From a virus, in the IMG/VR virus record IMGVR_UViG_3300025598_000085, positions 1 through 38,059 of that record: DNA of 38,059 nt; one strand, 5' to 3'. Position 1 is the stretch's first letter; every line of letters begins with the position of its first letter. The notes under the pieces were generated by a model. That model was not told the origin of the DNA. It worked only from the letters and a program-made list of their open reading frames with translations, and searched no databases. Both the position numbers and the translations under genes were made by a program. Shown here in pieces: positions 1 through 5,325 of the stretch.

Positions 1-139
1 GATTATCAGGGTTACGTTTATGACGCTATGTCAGTAACACTTTCAACACCTAAACCTATGCAACCAATTATTCAATCATCAACAACTTCCCTTATTTGTG
101 GATTTGAAGGTTTCTCATCAACTCCTTATCAAGACCAAG
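1..139. repeat. terminal overlap, left copy
   Basis: The first 139 bases are repeated at 37921-38059. The copies differ only at base 13 (T here, A at 37933), which changes a Tyr codon to Asn. The repeat lies inside a coding sequence that becomes a complete 399-codon gene only when the two ends are joined, so this is best read as a circular or terminally redundant assembly. Confidence 0.95.
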
Positions 140-513
140 GTGGAGTATGGACAATCGGATACGGAACTATTGAAATTGACGGAGTTCCCGTAACAGCAGA
201 TACACCTGCAATCACAGAAGAACAAGCACAAGCTCTTATGGCGAAACAACTTGTTTCTTATGCAGATGCGGTTACAAACTCAATTACAGTACCTTTGAAT
301 CAGAACCAATTTGATGCATGTTGCTCTCTTTGTTACAACATTGGCACAGGAGGATTTGCAGAATCAACAGTAGTTAAAGATTGCAACGCAAATAACTTTA
401 ATGGTGCAGCCGATGCTTTCTTACTTTGGGACAAAGTTAATGGGCAGGTCAATCAAGACCTTGTAAATCGCAGAAATGTCGAACGTGCTCTTTTCTTAAC
501 ACCAGTTTCGTAG
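1..513 (+). CDS. Endolysin, C-terminal part: GH24 lysozyme domain of a papain-lysozyme fusion
   Basis: This is the 3' part of the gene that starts at 37234; base 1 is in frame with it, so no separate start is needed (the ATG at 28 is internal). The joined protein has 399 residues. The part here carries a T4-type GH24 lysozyme domain: the catalytic Glu lies in CGFEGF, followed by YQDQGG with the Asp and by WTIGYGT with the Thr of the E-D-T site. The C-terminal half has the usual helical NQNQFDACCSLCYNIG and NRRNVERALF segments. The domain should cut the glycan backbone of peptidoglycan. A holin-like gene follows 13 bp downstream. There is no signal peptide, so release through the holin is likely. 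Confidence 0.9.
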   Translation, partial: DYQGYVYDAMSVTLSTPKPMQPIIQSSTTSLICGFEGFSSTPYQDQGGVWTIGYGTIEIDGVPVTADTPAITEEQAQALMAKQLVSYADAVTNSITVPLNQNQFDACCSLCYNIGTGGFAESTVVKDCNANNFNGAADAFLLWDKVNGQVNQDLVNRRNVERALFLTPVS

Positions 514-519
514 TATAAT
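514..519 (+). promoter_or_regulatory. -10 box TATAAT for the holin-like gene
   Basis: TATAAT overlaps the region just after the lysozyme stop codon and ends 7 bp before the ATG at 527, so a transcript starting about 7 bp downstream would begin at or next to the start codon. No convincing -35 is visible. Confidence 0.5.
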
Positions 520-526
520 TATCTAT

Positions 527-757
527 ATGAATAATCAATCAACATTCAGTCAGCTTATTAGCTCACCAACCCTTTGGGGAATCTTTATCACCTTTGTACT
601 TGCAATCATCAAGATTGTAGACCCAGCCTTTTTAAGTACAGACGCTTTTGCAACCATTATTGGACTTCTTTCAGTAATCTGTGCGTACTTTCACATTCCA
701 GTACAGCTCACAGCTAATGCTAGTTTGAATACTCCAGTAGTACCTCCCCAGGCTTAA
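527..757 (+). CDS. Holin-like small membrane protein
   Basis: The protein has 76 residues with two hydrophobic segments, about residues 16-31 (LWGIFITFVLAIIKIV) and 41-57 (FATIIGLLSVICAYFHI), and a short polar tail rich in Pro and Val. Size, two membrane spans and the position directly after the endolysin fit a class II holin that would form the lesion through which the cytoplasmic endolysin reaches the wall. No sequence family is recognised, so the role rests on topology and neighbourhood. There is no Shine-Dalgarno sequence; the start follows a TATAAT box at leaderless spacing. Confidence 0.65.
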   Translation: MNNQSTFSQLISSPTLWGIFITFVLAIIKIVDPAFLSTDAFATIIGLLSVICAYFHIPVQLTANASLNTPVVPPQA

Positions 758-758
758 C

Positions 759-805
759 TTATCCCCAGATTTGTATTTGCTATAAATTACAATCTGTAGG
801 ATACT
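759..805 (+). promoter_or_regulatory. Promoter with TTATCCCCA upstream box
   Basis: The box TTATCCCCA (759-767) lies 9 bp before TTGCTA (777-782), then a 17-bp spacer and GATACT (800-805) preceded by TG. No ORF starts directly downstream, so it would drive the structured region at 812-930. It is one of six similarly built promoters (others at 930, 3043, 3942, 5615 and 7856). Confidence 0.55.
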
Positions 806-811
806 AAAAAC

Positions 812-930
812 AGATTACGAAAAAGCCAAGAGAGACATTTATATTTTTTAACAAAGCTCTCAATAGTGCTATTAGTAGTCGAGGAACGCTTCGACTTGTT
901 ATTCAAACTCGTCCCTGCGAAATCGCAACT
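812..930 (+). ncRNA. Candidate structured non-coding RNA
   Basis: The stretch between the holin and the next gene has no credible ORF but several hairpins: GAGAG with CTCTC around an A/T loop, AATAG with CTATT, AGTCGA with TCGACT, and TGCGA with TCGCA. It follows a good promoter (777-805). No clear terminator is visible, so it could instead be a leader for the gene at 982. The RNA class is not recognised. Confidence 0.35.
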
Positions 931-975
931 TATCCACTTTCTTCGTTGTGCGGGAGTGGTTTTTTGTTTTATAAT
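930..975 (+). promoter_or_regulatory. Promoter with TTATCCACT box, leaderless for gene at 982
   Basis: The box TTATCCACT (930-938) is followed by TTGTGC (946-951), an 18-bp spacer and TATAAT (970-975). The ATG at 982 begins 6 bp after the -10, where transcription would be expected to start. The promoter at 3942-3989 has the same -35 hexamer and spacer. Confidence 0.65.
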
Positions 976-981
976 AAATTC

Positions 982-1164
982 ATGTTTTCAATTTACCGCG
1001 AGAAAAATGTAAACAAGATACCAGTACCCTGTAGCAAGTGTGGTACAGAAGTAATACGACACTTAACGAATAAACCTGCCGTCTGCTTCAGCTGTAAAAG
1101 AAAAAGACAAGCAGAATGGTACAAAGGATACAAAGAATTAAAAAACAAAATAAAGGAAGTGTAA
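982..1164 (+). CDS. Small zinc-ribbon protein
   Basis: The ATG at 982 is preferred over an in-frame ATG at 946 because a TATAAT box at 970-975 lies between them. The 60-residue product has two Cys-x2-Cys knuckles (CSKC and CFSC) in an otherwise basic chain, as in a zinc ribbon that binds nucleic acid or RNA polymerase. The lysine-rich C-terminus (KGYKELKNKIKEV) supports nucleic-acid contact. It is one of at least eight such tiny proteins in this genome. Function is unknown; a transcription modulator is plausible. Confidence 0.6.
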   Translation: MFSIYREKNVNKIPVPCSKCGTEVIRHLTNKPAVCFSCKRKRQAEWYKGYKELKNKIKEV

Positions 1165-1188
1165 AGAGTAATTTAGGGTAAAATTTGA

Positions 1189-1243
1189 TATAATTTATAT
1201 GTCTAACTACCACCCAGTCGTTTGCAAATAGCTCAAATTTGCA
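1189..1243 (+). promoter_or_regulatory. -10 box, 10-residue leader ORF and hairpin before the transglycosylase
   Basis: TATAAT at 1189-1194 is followed 4 bp later by ATG at 1199, opening a 10-codon ORF (MSNYHPVVCK) that stops at 1231. A 7-bp hairpin (TGCAAAT, 7-base loop, ATTTGCA; 1223-1243) overlaps its end and lies 5 bp before the ATG at 1249. This could couple or limit translation of the transglycosylase. It rests on pairing and position only. Confidence 0.4.
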
Positions 1244-1248
1244 CCCCT

Positions 1249-1674
1249 ATGATACTTTCCAAGAAAATAGCCGTTGTTACCATACTATCGGTACTTGTTA
1301 CCCTGACTATTAACACGGCTTACATAGCAAAAGCTGAATCTCCTGTCATTTCCGTTCCAACAGACGTGAAAGGTCAGATAGCTTACTACGCAACGATGTA
1401 TCAATCTTCCGCAAAGGAACTTCTTACTGTTGCAAAATGTGAAAGTAACTTTGACCCTAAAAGCACTGGTGACCATGGATTAGCCAGAGGAGTATTCCAA
1501 TACCACCCTGACACTTTTTACTGGTACGCTCACCTCTATCACGAGAAATGGGGTGGTGAACCACTACACTACACAAGCACTACAGACCAGATTAAGTTAG
1601 CGTCTTGGATGTTTACTTTAGGGAAAAGTACAAAACAGAACTGGACTTGCTGGTCAAAGCATTACAATGTATAG
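1249..1674 (+). CDS. Secreted lytic transglycosylase (SLT-like)
   Basis: From the ATG at 1249 the protein has 141 residues. It begins with a signal peptide: MILSKK, a hydrophobic stretch (IAVVTILSVLVTLTI) and a likely cleavage site after AYIAKA. The mature part has the hallmark of soluble lytic transglycosylases and goose-type lysozymes: LLTVAKCESNFDP with the catalytic Glu, then GLARGVFQYHPDTFYWYA, and a C-terminal Trp/Cys segment (NWTCWSKHYNV). It would cleave peptidoglycan outside the membrane. Similar short secreted proteins are, from memory, common in patescibacterial genomes; here it may be a second lysis enzyme or an alteration of the host surface. The earlier TTG at 1222 is unlikely as start because the signal peptide fits the ATG. 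Confidence 0.8.
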   Translation: MILSKKIAVVTILSVLVTLTINTAYIAKAESPVISVPTDVKGQIAYYATMYQSSAKELLTVAKCESNFDPKSTGDHGLARGVFQYHPDTFYWYAHLYHEKWGGEPLHYTSTTDQIKLASWMFTLGKSTKQNWTCWSKHYNV

Positions 1675-1718
1675 TATAAACAACGCTTCAAATGCGTGTA
1701 TTACATCCTAGGGTAAAG

Positions 1719-1747
1719 CTCCTCCGTGCACAGGGGGAGTTTTATTA
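1719..1747 (+). terminator. Rho-independent terminator after the transglycosylase
   Basis: CTCCTCC (1719-1725) pairs with GGGGGAG (1733-1739) around a 7-base loop, followed by TTTTATTATT. It would end transcripts from the lysis/transglycosylase side. Confidence 0.75.
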
Positions 1748-1749
1748 TT

Positions 1750-1787
1750 AAAAAACCGCTCACTATCAGGTGGCGGTTGTTTTCTTG
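1750..1787 (-). terminator. Terminator facing the minus-strand genes (probably bidirectional)
   Basis: AACCGC-CAC (1754-1763, one bulged T) pairs with GTGGCGGTT (1770-1778). The A-run at 1750-1755 becomes a U-run for the minus-strand transcript that carries the two genes at 1836-2245. The + side also has a T-rich tail, so it may act in both directions. Confidence 0.65.
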
Positions 1788-1835
1788 CTCGTCTCCATGC
1801 AAGAAAGATTGCAATAAAGAAAGCTGTTATCATGA

Positions 1836-2093
1836 TTAAATTTTTTCAATGTAACGTAGTACTTTCATCAGTTTGTTTTTAGGAAGTGACAGCAGTGCAA
1901 ATTCAGGGTCAATCCATGTTTTTGTTAATTCATGGGCTATTTCCTGTGGTGTCATACATGTGTTTTCTTTAGTTGCAAAGAGGAGGTGATACGCCTCGTG
2001 CTTCCTTTCGTTTACATGTGAAATATTCTCTGGTGCATTAGTGCCACCATGAGAACGCGGTTTTCTGTGGTGCTTATTGGTTCTAGGCTTCAT
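1836..2093 (-). CDS. Small HNH-like protein
   Basis: The 85-residue product starts at 2093 and overlaps the stop of the upstream minus gene by ATGA, so the two are translationally coupled. The N-terminal KHHRKPRSHGGTNAPENI looks like an HNH/Zn-binding beta-beta-alpha core (HH..R.SxGG.N..EN), followed by HVNERKHEAYHLLF and a helical tail ending in RYIEKI. Such short HHR-type proteins occur, from memory, in phages and CPR genomes; nuclease activity is not assured because only part of an HNH domain is visible. With its partner it is the only gene pair on the minus strand. Confidence 0.6.
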   Translation of the reverse strand: MKPRTNKHHRKPRSHGGTNAPENISHVNERKHEAYHLLFATKENTCMTPQEIAHELTKTWIDPEFALLSLPKNKLMKVLRYIEKI

Positions 2094-2245
2094 CTCTCAG
2101 GTTTTGAATGTACTTCAATAGTGTTACCACAATCAAGACAACGACAAGTAATTATCTGCGTTCTGTTTTTCAAGGTAATGCACTCAATGAGTTCACACCA
2201 AGTAAACCGTAGACAAATGGGGCAGAAGATTGGTATTTCATACAT
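2090..2245 (-). CDS. 51-residue Cys-rich (zinc-knuckle) protein
   Basis: A 52-codon frame starts at 2245 on the minus strand (MYEIPIFCPICLRF) and ends at 2090, overlapping the HNH-like start by four bases. It has CPIC and CRCLDCG, a typical pair of zinc knuckles about 25 residues apart. A possible minus-strand promoter lies at 2284-2312. The coupling to the next gene and the conserved-looking Cys spacing support a real gene. The role may be regulation by nucleic-acid binding; no family is recognised. Confidence 0.55.
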   Translation of the reverse strand: MYEIPIFCPICLRFTWCELIECITLKNRTQIITCRCLDCGNTIEVHSKPER

Positions 2246-2283
2246 TGTGTTTATTTAGATGGTGAAAGAATGGTTGTTACTTA

Positions 2284-2312
2284 ATTTTACCATTTTTAGA
2301 CACTTACGTCCA
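2284..2312 (-). promoter_or_regulatory. Possible minus-strand promoter for 2245-1836
   Basis: On the minus strand TGGACG (2312-2307), a 17-bp spacer and TAAAAT (2289-2284) preceded by TGG form an extended -10 promoter. The expected leader before the ATG at 2245 is about 30 nt. Confidence 0.4.
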
Positions 2313-2314
2313 CC

Positions 2315-2407
2315 AAAAAAGACATGACCGCGAAGTCACACCCTTTAAGTTAATTGCAATATATAGTTTTTATTCCACATTGCGGTGGGTTAGTCAGGAT
2401 TAACCTG
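2315..2407 (-). ncRNA. Candidate minus-strand small RNA
   Basis: A minus-strand promoter (TTGCAT 2443-2438, 17-bp spacer, TATGAT 2420-2415) would start an RNA near 2407. The RNA would contain GGTTA/TAACC and CCAC/GTGG hairpins and end at a stem (TGTGAC, TTCGCG loop, GTCATG, two G-U pairs) followed by TCTTTTTT at 2322-2315. There is no ORF. It fills most of the 221-bp gap between the minus genes and ninG. Confidence 0.4.
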
Positions 2408-2414
2408 CATATAT

Positions 2415-2458
2415 ATCATAGCATGTACTGTACAAATATGCAATACGTGTAGTATAAT
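2415..2458. promoter_or_regulatory. Divergent overlapping promoters
   Basis: The minus promoter (ATCATA 2415-2420, ATGCAA 2438-2443 as read on +) interleaves with a plus promoter whose -10 TATAAT is at 2453-2458, with TGTACA at 2430-2435 as the best -35. The plus -10 ends 8 bp before the ninG ATG. RNA polymerase could not occupy both at once. Confidence 0.5.
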
Positions 2459-2466
2459 GTAACCAC

Positions 2467-2958
2467 ATGAAAAGAACTGGATTCCGTAAAAAGACTTTCT
2501 CTGAAATAAAAGAGGCTAAAGCATCAAAGCCCAAGGTAGCTAAAAAGAAACGCACCACGGGGCAAATAAAGCCATTTAAAACGAAATTATGGGAGTGCTG
2601 TAAACAGATAATTCGTCTTAAATACGGAAATACTTGTTACACATGCGGGAAGACTGGTTTGGAAGGAGGAGGCTGGCATACGGGACACTTTATTCCTAGT
2701 TCTGTAGGGGGTCATTCTTTGAGATACTCTTTGGATAATCTACGCCCGCAATGCTATCATTGTAATATCAACTTATCAGGTAACGGTTCACAATTTTACA
2801 GAAACCTTGTAGAACGTGAAGGACAAGAATATGTCGATAACCTATTCAAACTCAAAAATCAACTTATCAAAGCAGACGAACACTGGTACAGGGAAAAAAT
2901 CGCCTCGTATACTTTACTCCTGCAAGAACTGCAAAAAGCAGACAAAGCAAATATATAA
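2467..2958 (+). CDS. ninG: NinG/Rap-like recombination endonuclease
   Basis: The 163-residue protein matches the lambda NinG (Rap) pattern: a basic N-terminus (KRTGFRKKTFSEIKEAKA), then CYTCGK, the WHTGHFIPSS block, SLDNLRPQCYHCNINLSGN and a helical C-terminus. The Cys pairs and His form an HNH-like zinc core. In lambda, NinG works with Red recombination at branched intermediates. Here the partner would be the Erf protein at 6072, about 3 kb downstream. The start is the first ATG, 8 bp after a TATAAT box, so the mRNA would be nearly leaderless. Confidence 0.85.
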   Translation: MKRTGFRKKTFSEIKEAKASKPKVAKKKRTTGQIKPFKTKLWECCKQIIRLKYGNTCYTCGKTGLEGGGWHTGHFIPSSVGGHSLRYSLDNLRPQCYHCNINLSGNGSQFYRNLVEREGQEYVDNLFKLKNQLIKADEHWYREKIASYTLLLQELQKADKANI

Positions 2959-2964
2959 CGGAAC

Positions 2965-2993
2965 TTGTAAATCTTGTTACTTTAGTATATAAT
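2965..2993 (+). promoter_or_regulatory. Promoter directly before a terminator
   Basis: TTGTAA (2965-2970), a 17-bp spacer and TATAAT (2988-2993) make a near-ideal promoter, but a terminator lies at 3012-3036, so a transcript would be only about 35-40 nt unless it reads through. Confidence 0.45.
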
Positions 2994-3011
2994 TAAACAG
3001 ATTAGCTCGAC

Positions 3012-3036
3012 CCACCCGAAAGGGTGGTTTTAGTTT
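3012..3036 (+). terminator. Rho-independent terminator after ninG
   Basis: CCACCC (3012-3017), GAAA tetraloop, GGGTGG (3022-3027), then TTTTAGTTT. Confidence 0.8.
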
Positions 3037-3042
3037 CTAGAG

Positions 3043-3090
3043 TTATCCACAGGTTTACTTGTTGCAAGTTTTTTTCTGTAGGTGTATAAT
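3043..3090 (+). promoter_or_regulatory. Promoter with perfect TTATCCACA box
   Basis: TTATCCACA (3043-3051, identical to the E. coli DnaA box) is followed after 10 bp by TTGCAA (3062-3067), a 17-bp spacer and TATAAT (3085-3090) preceded by TG. It drives the structured RNA starting near 3097. Confidence 0.7.
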
Positions 3091-3096
3091 TATTAT

Positions 3097-3205
3097 GTAG
3101 ATGTTTTATCTACGGCTGTGCCCTTGTCCCAAAGGAATACTCTTTTGGGGGACTCGTCAATGTAGCAATACATTGGTGGTTCAGCCAAAGGAGTTTTTAT
3201 TTTGT
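3097..3205 (+). ncRNA. Structured RNA with a multi-helix junction
   Basis: The RNA begins with hairpin GTAGAT/ATCTAC (3097-3113). GGCTG (3114-3118) then pairs with CAGCC (3182-3186), enclosing two hairpins: GTCCCAAAGGA with TCTTTT..GGGAC (3126-3153, two bulged G) and CAATGTA, GCAA tetraloop, TACATTG (3158-3175). After the closing stem come AAAGGAG, one of the few Shine-Dalgarno-like strings here, and TTTTTATTTTG, which may end the RNA. The remainder of this 487-bp gene-free stretch (to 3445) has further hairpins (CTCTTG/CAAGAG near 3213-3228, CCTAC/GTAGG near 3230-3250, TCTCTTT/AAAGAGA 3309-3326) but no credible ORF. The RNA class is not recognised. Confidence 0.55.
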
Positions 3206-3445
3206 CTAAACAGCTCTTGAAGCAAGAGACCTACGGACATTAAAAGGTAGGGGCATGCTCACAATACGGATACCATATCTCTCGGTAAAGTTAATTTAAT
3301 ATAGAAACTCTCTTTTTATAAAGAGAAACAGTAACTAGAAAAAGATACTACGCACAGATAAAAACTATGCAGATATATCACTTTACTAGAGAATGGAAAA
3401 CGGCTTGTGGTGTTGTTGTTATGTATACACAATAGTAACTACAAT

Positions 3446-3577
3446 ATGAGAGATATACATTACAAAGGAAGAAACATTAGAATGTCAGATGAAACATGGG
3501 AAGATTTAAAAAAGAAAAGACAAAAGTCGAAATTGTCTTGGAACTTATTTATTGTTAATCTGTTAAAGAAAAAATGA
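3446..3577 (+). CDS. 43-residue ribbon-helix-helix-like protein
   Basis: The frame from ATG 3446 gives MRDIHYKGRNIRMSDETW and a helical remainder (EDLKKKRQKSKLSWNLFIVNLL). A short strand with IRMSDETW followed by two helices is the layout of a minimal CopG/Arc-type DNA-binding domain. The stop overlaps the next ATG (ATGA at 3574), which supports translation. It lies directly after the structured-RNA region, so a role as a small repressor of early promoters is plausible but unproven. Confidence 0.55.
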   Translation: MRDIHYKGRNIRMSDETWEDLKKKRQKSKLSWNLFIVNLLKKK

Positions 3578-3813
3578 AAAAACATCGACAACACGAAGAC
3601 ATAGGAATAGGAACTATGTGTAGAAAATGCAATATACCAACAGTCATAAGAAAGAGAACGAAAGTACCTATCCACCAAAACTTTTATTATACTCAATGGG
3701 AATACTGTAAAAAATGCAACGCAGTTTACTTTGAAGAAAAATACAAAAGTAATGACTGGAAAGAACTAGAACATAACGAAAATATGTTTAAGAACAGTTT
3801 ATTTGAAGATTGA
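3574..3813 (+). CDS. Small zinc-ribbon protein
   Basis: The 79-residue product has MCRKCNIPT near residue 15 and EYCKKCNAVYF near residue 43, two Cys-x2-Cys knuckles forming a zinc ribbon, and an acidic tail (ENMFKNSLFED). It overlaps the ribbon-helix-helix gene by four bases, so the two are coupled. The basic segment between the knuckles suggests nucleic-acid binding. No family is recognised. Confidence 0.6.
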   Translation: MKKHRQHEDIGIGTMCRKCNIPTVIRKRTKVPIHQNFYYTQWEYCKKCNAVYFEEKYKSNDWKELEHNENMFKNSLFED

Positions 3814-3842
3814 TTTATTAGTTATTTAATAGATAAGAAAGT

Positions 3843-3941
3843 ATGAACGAACAAAACTGTTTATTTGAAGGGTACGAAGAAATTAAACCATTGCTTAGAA
3901 TCGGAAACCTAATGGTAGGAAAGTTACTTTTGATAAATTAG
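3843..3941 (+). CDS. Possible 32-residue protein
   Basis: A 33-codon frame starts at 3843 (MNEQNCLFEGYEEIKPLL) and ends at 3941. Its NCLFEGYEE resembles the tail NSLFED of the preceding gene, which may mean a common origin or chance. Its stop codon abuts a TTATCCACA box. The short length leaves it uncertain. Confidence 0.35.
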   Translation: MNEQNCLFEGYEEIKPLLRIGNLMVGKLLLIN

Positions 3942-3989
3942 TTATCCACAATTTTATATTTGTGCTCTTGTTAATTTTTATAGTATAAT
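3942..3989 (+). promoter_or_regulatory. Promoter with perfect TTATCCACA box for the initiator gene
   Basis: TTATCCACA (3942-3950), 9 bp, TTGTGC (3960-3965), 18-bp spacer, TATAAT (3984-3989). Transcription would start near 3996, giving a leader of about 106 nt before the ATG at 4102. Confidence 0.65.
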
Positions 3990-3995
3990 GTTATA

Positions 3996-4101
3996 TACAG
4001 GTTCGATACCTGTACTTTTAACAATTAGCCTTACATCGTTTAGTATCTCTCTCACTCACTTGTAAGGCGGGTGGGGGAGAGACTAAACGGAAAATTATTA
4101 T
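3996..4101 (+). promoter_or_regulatory. Structured leader with predicted pseudoknot before the initiator gene
   Basis: The leader opens with hairpin TACAGGT/ACCTGTA (3996-4014). Then CGTTTAGT (4037-4044) and CTCTCTC (4047-4053) pair with GGGAGAG-type sequence 4075-4081 and ACTAAACG (4082-4089), a 15-bp stem with a 2-base bulge and one T-G pair. The loop of that stem holds TGTAAGGC (4061-4068), perfectly complementary over 8 bp to GCCTTACA (4028-4035) upstream of the stem. The two pairings either form a pseudoknot or compete. The element ends 12 bp before the start codon, so it could gate expression of the replication gene. Confidence 0.6.
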
Positions 4102-4857
4102 ATGGAGATTAGGGATAACCGCCAAAAAGAATGGTTTTGGCTCGATAATGAGTATTTAAACGGTTATGCACGCATTTTGGGTGTTTACTGTACAGCAGTT
4201 TATATAAGTCTTTGTAGACACGCTGATAATAAAACACAAACTTGTTTTCCAAGTATGAAACTTATTGCTGAAGAAAATTCAATGAGTACAAAAACAGTAG
4301 AGCGTGCAACAAAAACTTTAGAGGAATGGGGAATAGTAAAAGTAGAAAGAAGTAAAAAAGAAGATGGTACACAAGCAAATAATATTTACACATTGACATC
4401 AAAAAGATATTGGAAAAAGAAACCGACAGACTCACAGTCTATCGGTATCCAACAGACTCTTAGTCTAGAACCGACAGACTTTGACGACGAAAACCGACAG
4501 ACTCCAGTACTACATAACAATACTCATATTAACAATACTCAATTAACAATACAGGCGAAACAAGTTTCGCAAGAAATACCATTAGTCATAAAAGAGTTTG
4601 AAAAGGTAAATAAAGCATGTGCAGACTTTTATGGAAATACTACACAAAGAAAAGCACTTCAGAAACTTATAGATGCTTATGGATATGAAAAAGTAATGAA
4701 TGTTGTAAGTTATCTTCCAAAATTAAATAGAATACTTTATAACAAAGCAACTACACCAGTAGAACTTTGGAATAAATGGGCAAAAATAGAGGCAGAGGCT
4801 TCAAAATTAAAAGATACTAAATTAAATTCAAAATATGCAATCACAACAACATATTAA
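4102..4857 (+). CDS. Replication initiator-like winged-helix protein
   Basis: The 251-residue protein carries an N-terminal winged helix-turn-helix of the HTH_36/phage replication-protein type: GVYCTAVYISLCRHAD, CFPSMKLIAEE, STKTVERATKTLEEWG and a wing ending in NNIYTLT (residues about 25-105). A low-complexity linker follows, then a helical C-terminal domain (FEKVNKACADFYG to NKWAKIEAE). Such proteins load host helicase or initiate replication at an origin within or near their own gene. The direct and inverted ACCGACAGACT-like strings at about 4420-4505 lie in the linker and could be origin iterons. The upstream leader is structured and a TTATCCACA box lies 150 bp away. Confidence 0.7.
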   Translation: MEIRDNRQKEWFWLDNEYLNGYARILGVYCTAVYISLCRHADNKTQTCFPSMKLIAEENSMSTKTVERATKTLEEWGIVKVERSKKEDGTQANNIYTLTSKRYWKKKPTDSQSIGIQQTLSLEPTDFDDENRQTPVLHNNTHINNTQLTIQAKQVSQEIPLVIKEFEKVNKACADFYGNTTQRKALQKLIDAYGYEKVMNVVSYLPKLNRILYNKATTPVELWNKWAKIEAEASKLKDTKLNSKYAITTTY

Positions 4858-5143
4858 GTGGTACAAAATTACTAGAAGAGGTGCTGAGGCAATTTATATA
4901 GAACAGGAAAGATTAGAAAAAATAATGACTGACCCACAACAACTTATTAAATTTTTTGAAACGGATGGCGAATGGCGTGTCTTTAACAAAGCGGATATTG
5001 TAGATGCAGTTTATGATAAAGAATATTCAATGAAAAGAAACGAACCAAAATATGAGTATTATAAAAATAAAGAAAAAGGAACAATAGTAAAATTACTTGT
5101 TGGTCAGTTATTAGATAACCCATCTAAATACGAAAAAGTTTAG
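4835..5143 (+). CDS. Hypothetical early protein
   Basis: The 102-residue frame from ATG 4835 overlaps the initiator gene by 23 bp. The N-terminus (MQSQQHIKWYKITRRGAEA) reads like protein, so the early start is preferred; an in-frame ATG at 4925 (MTDPQQLIKFFE) is the alternative. It is charged, with WRVFNKADIVDAVYDKEYS and a basic/helical C-terminus, and has no known motif. Its position behind the initiator suggests a replication accessory role. Confidence 0.55.
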   Translation: MQSQQHIKWYKITRRGAEAIYIEQERLEKIMTDPQQLIKFFETDGEWRVFNKADIVDAVYDKEYSMKRNEPKYEYYKNKEKGTIVKLLVGQLLDNPSKYEKV

Positions 5144-5151
5144 AAAAAAGT

Positions 5152-5325
5152 ATGAAATGTAAAAAATGCGGAGCGGTAACAAAAAATAATGATGGAAGTG
5201 GAAACTGTCTTGTATGTGTCAGTATTCTAAAAATGGTAGAAATATTTGAAACCACATTAAACATGCCAAACATAAACGGACAAGTTAGAAAAGTTAAATT
5301 ATCAGTAAATATTAAAAAGGTATGA
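5152..5325 (+). CDS. 57-residue zinc-ribbon protein
   Basis: The frame from ATG 5152 begins MKCKKCGAVTKNNDGSGNC and continues LVCVSILKMVE, giving CKKC and NCLVC knuckles close together, like the zinc finger of many phage early proteins. The C-terminal half is basic. The stop overlaps the ATG of the next gene (ATGA at 5322). Function is unknown. Confidence 0.6.
   Translation: MKCKKCGAVTKNNDGSGNCLVCVSILKMVEIFETTLNMPNINGQVRKVKLSVNIKKV

Noticed and set aside
3200-3243. A 13-codon ORF after AAAGGAG starting with TTG
   Set aside because: Too short, with a non-ATG start and no conserved-looking sequence; the region is better explained as structured RNA.
3990-4020. A complete tRNA gene
   Set aside because: Only the T-arm-like hairpin is present; no acceptor, D or anticodon arm can be built around it.
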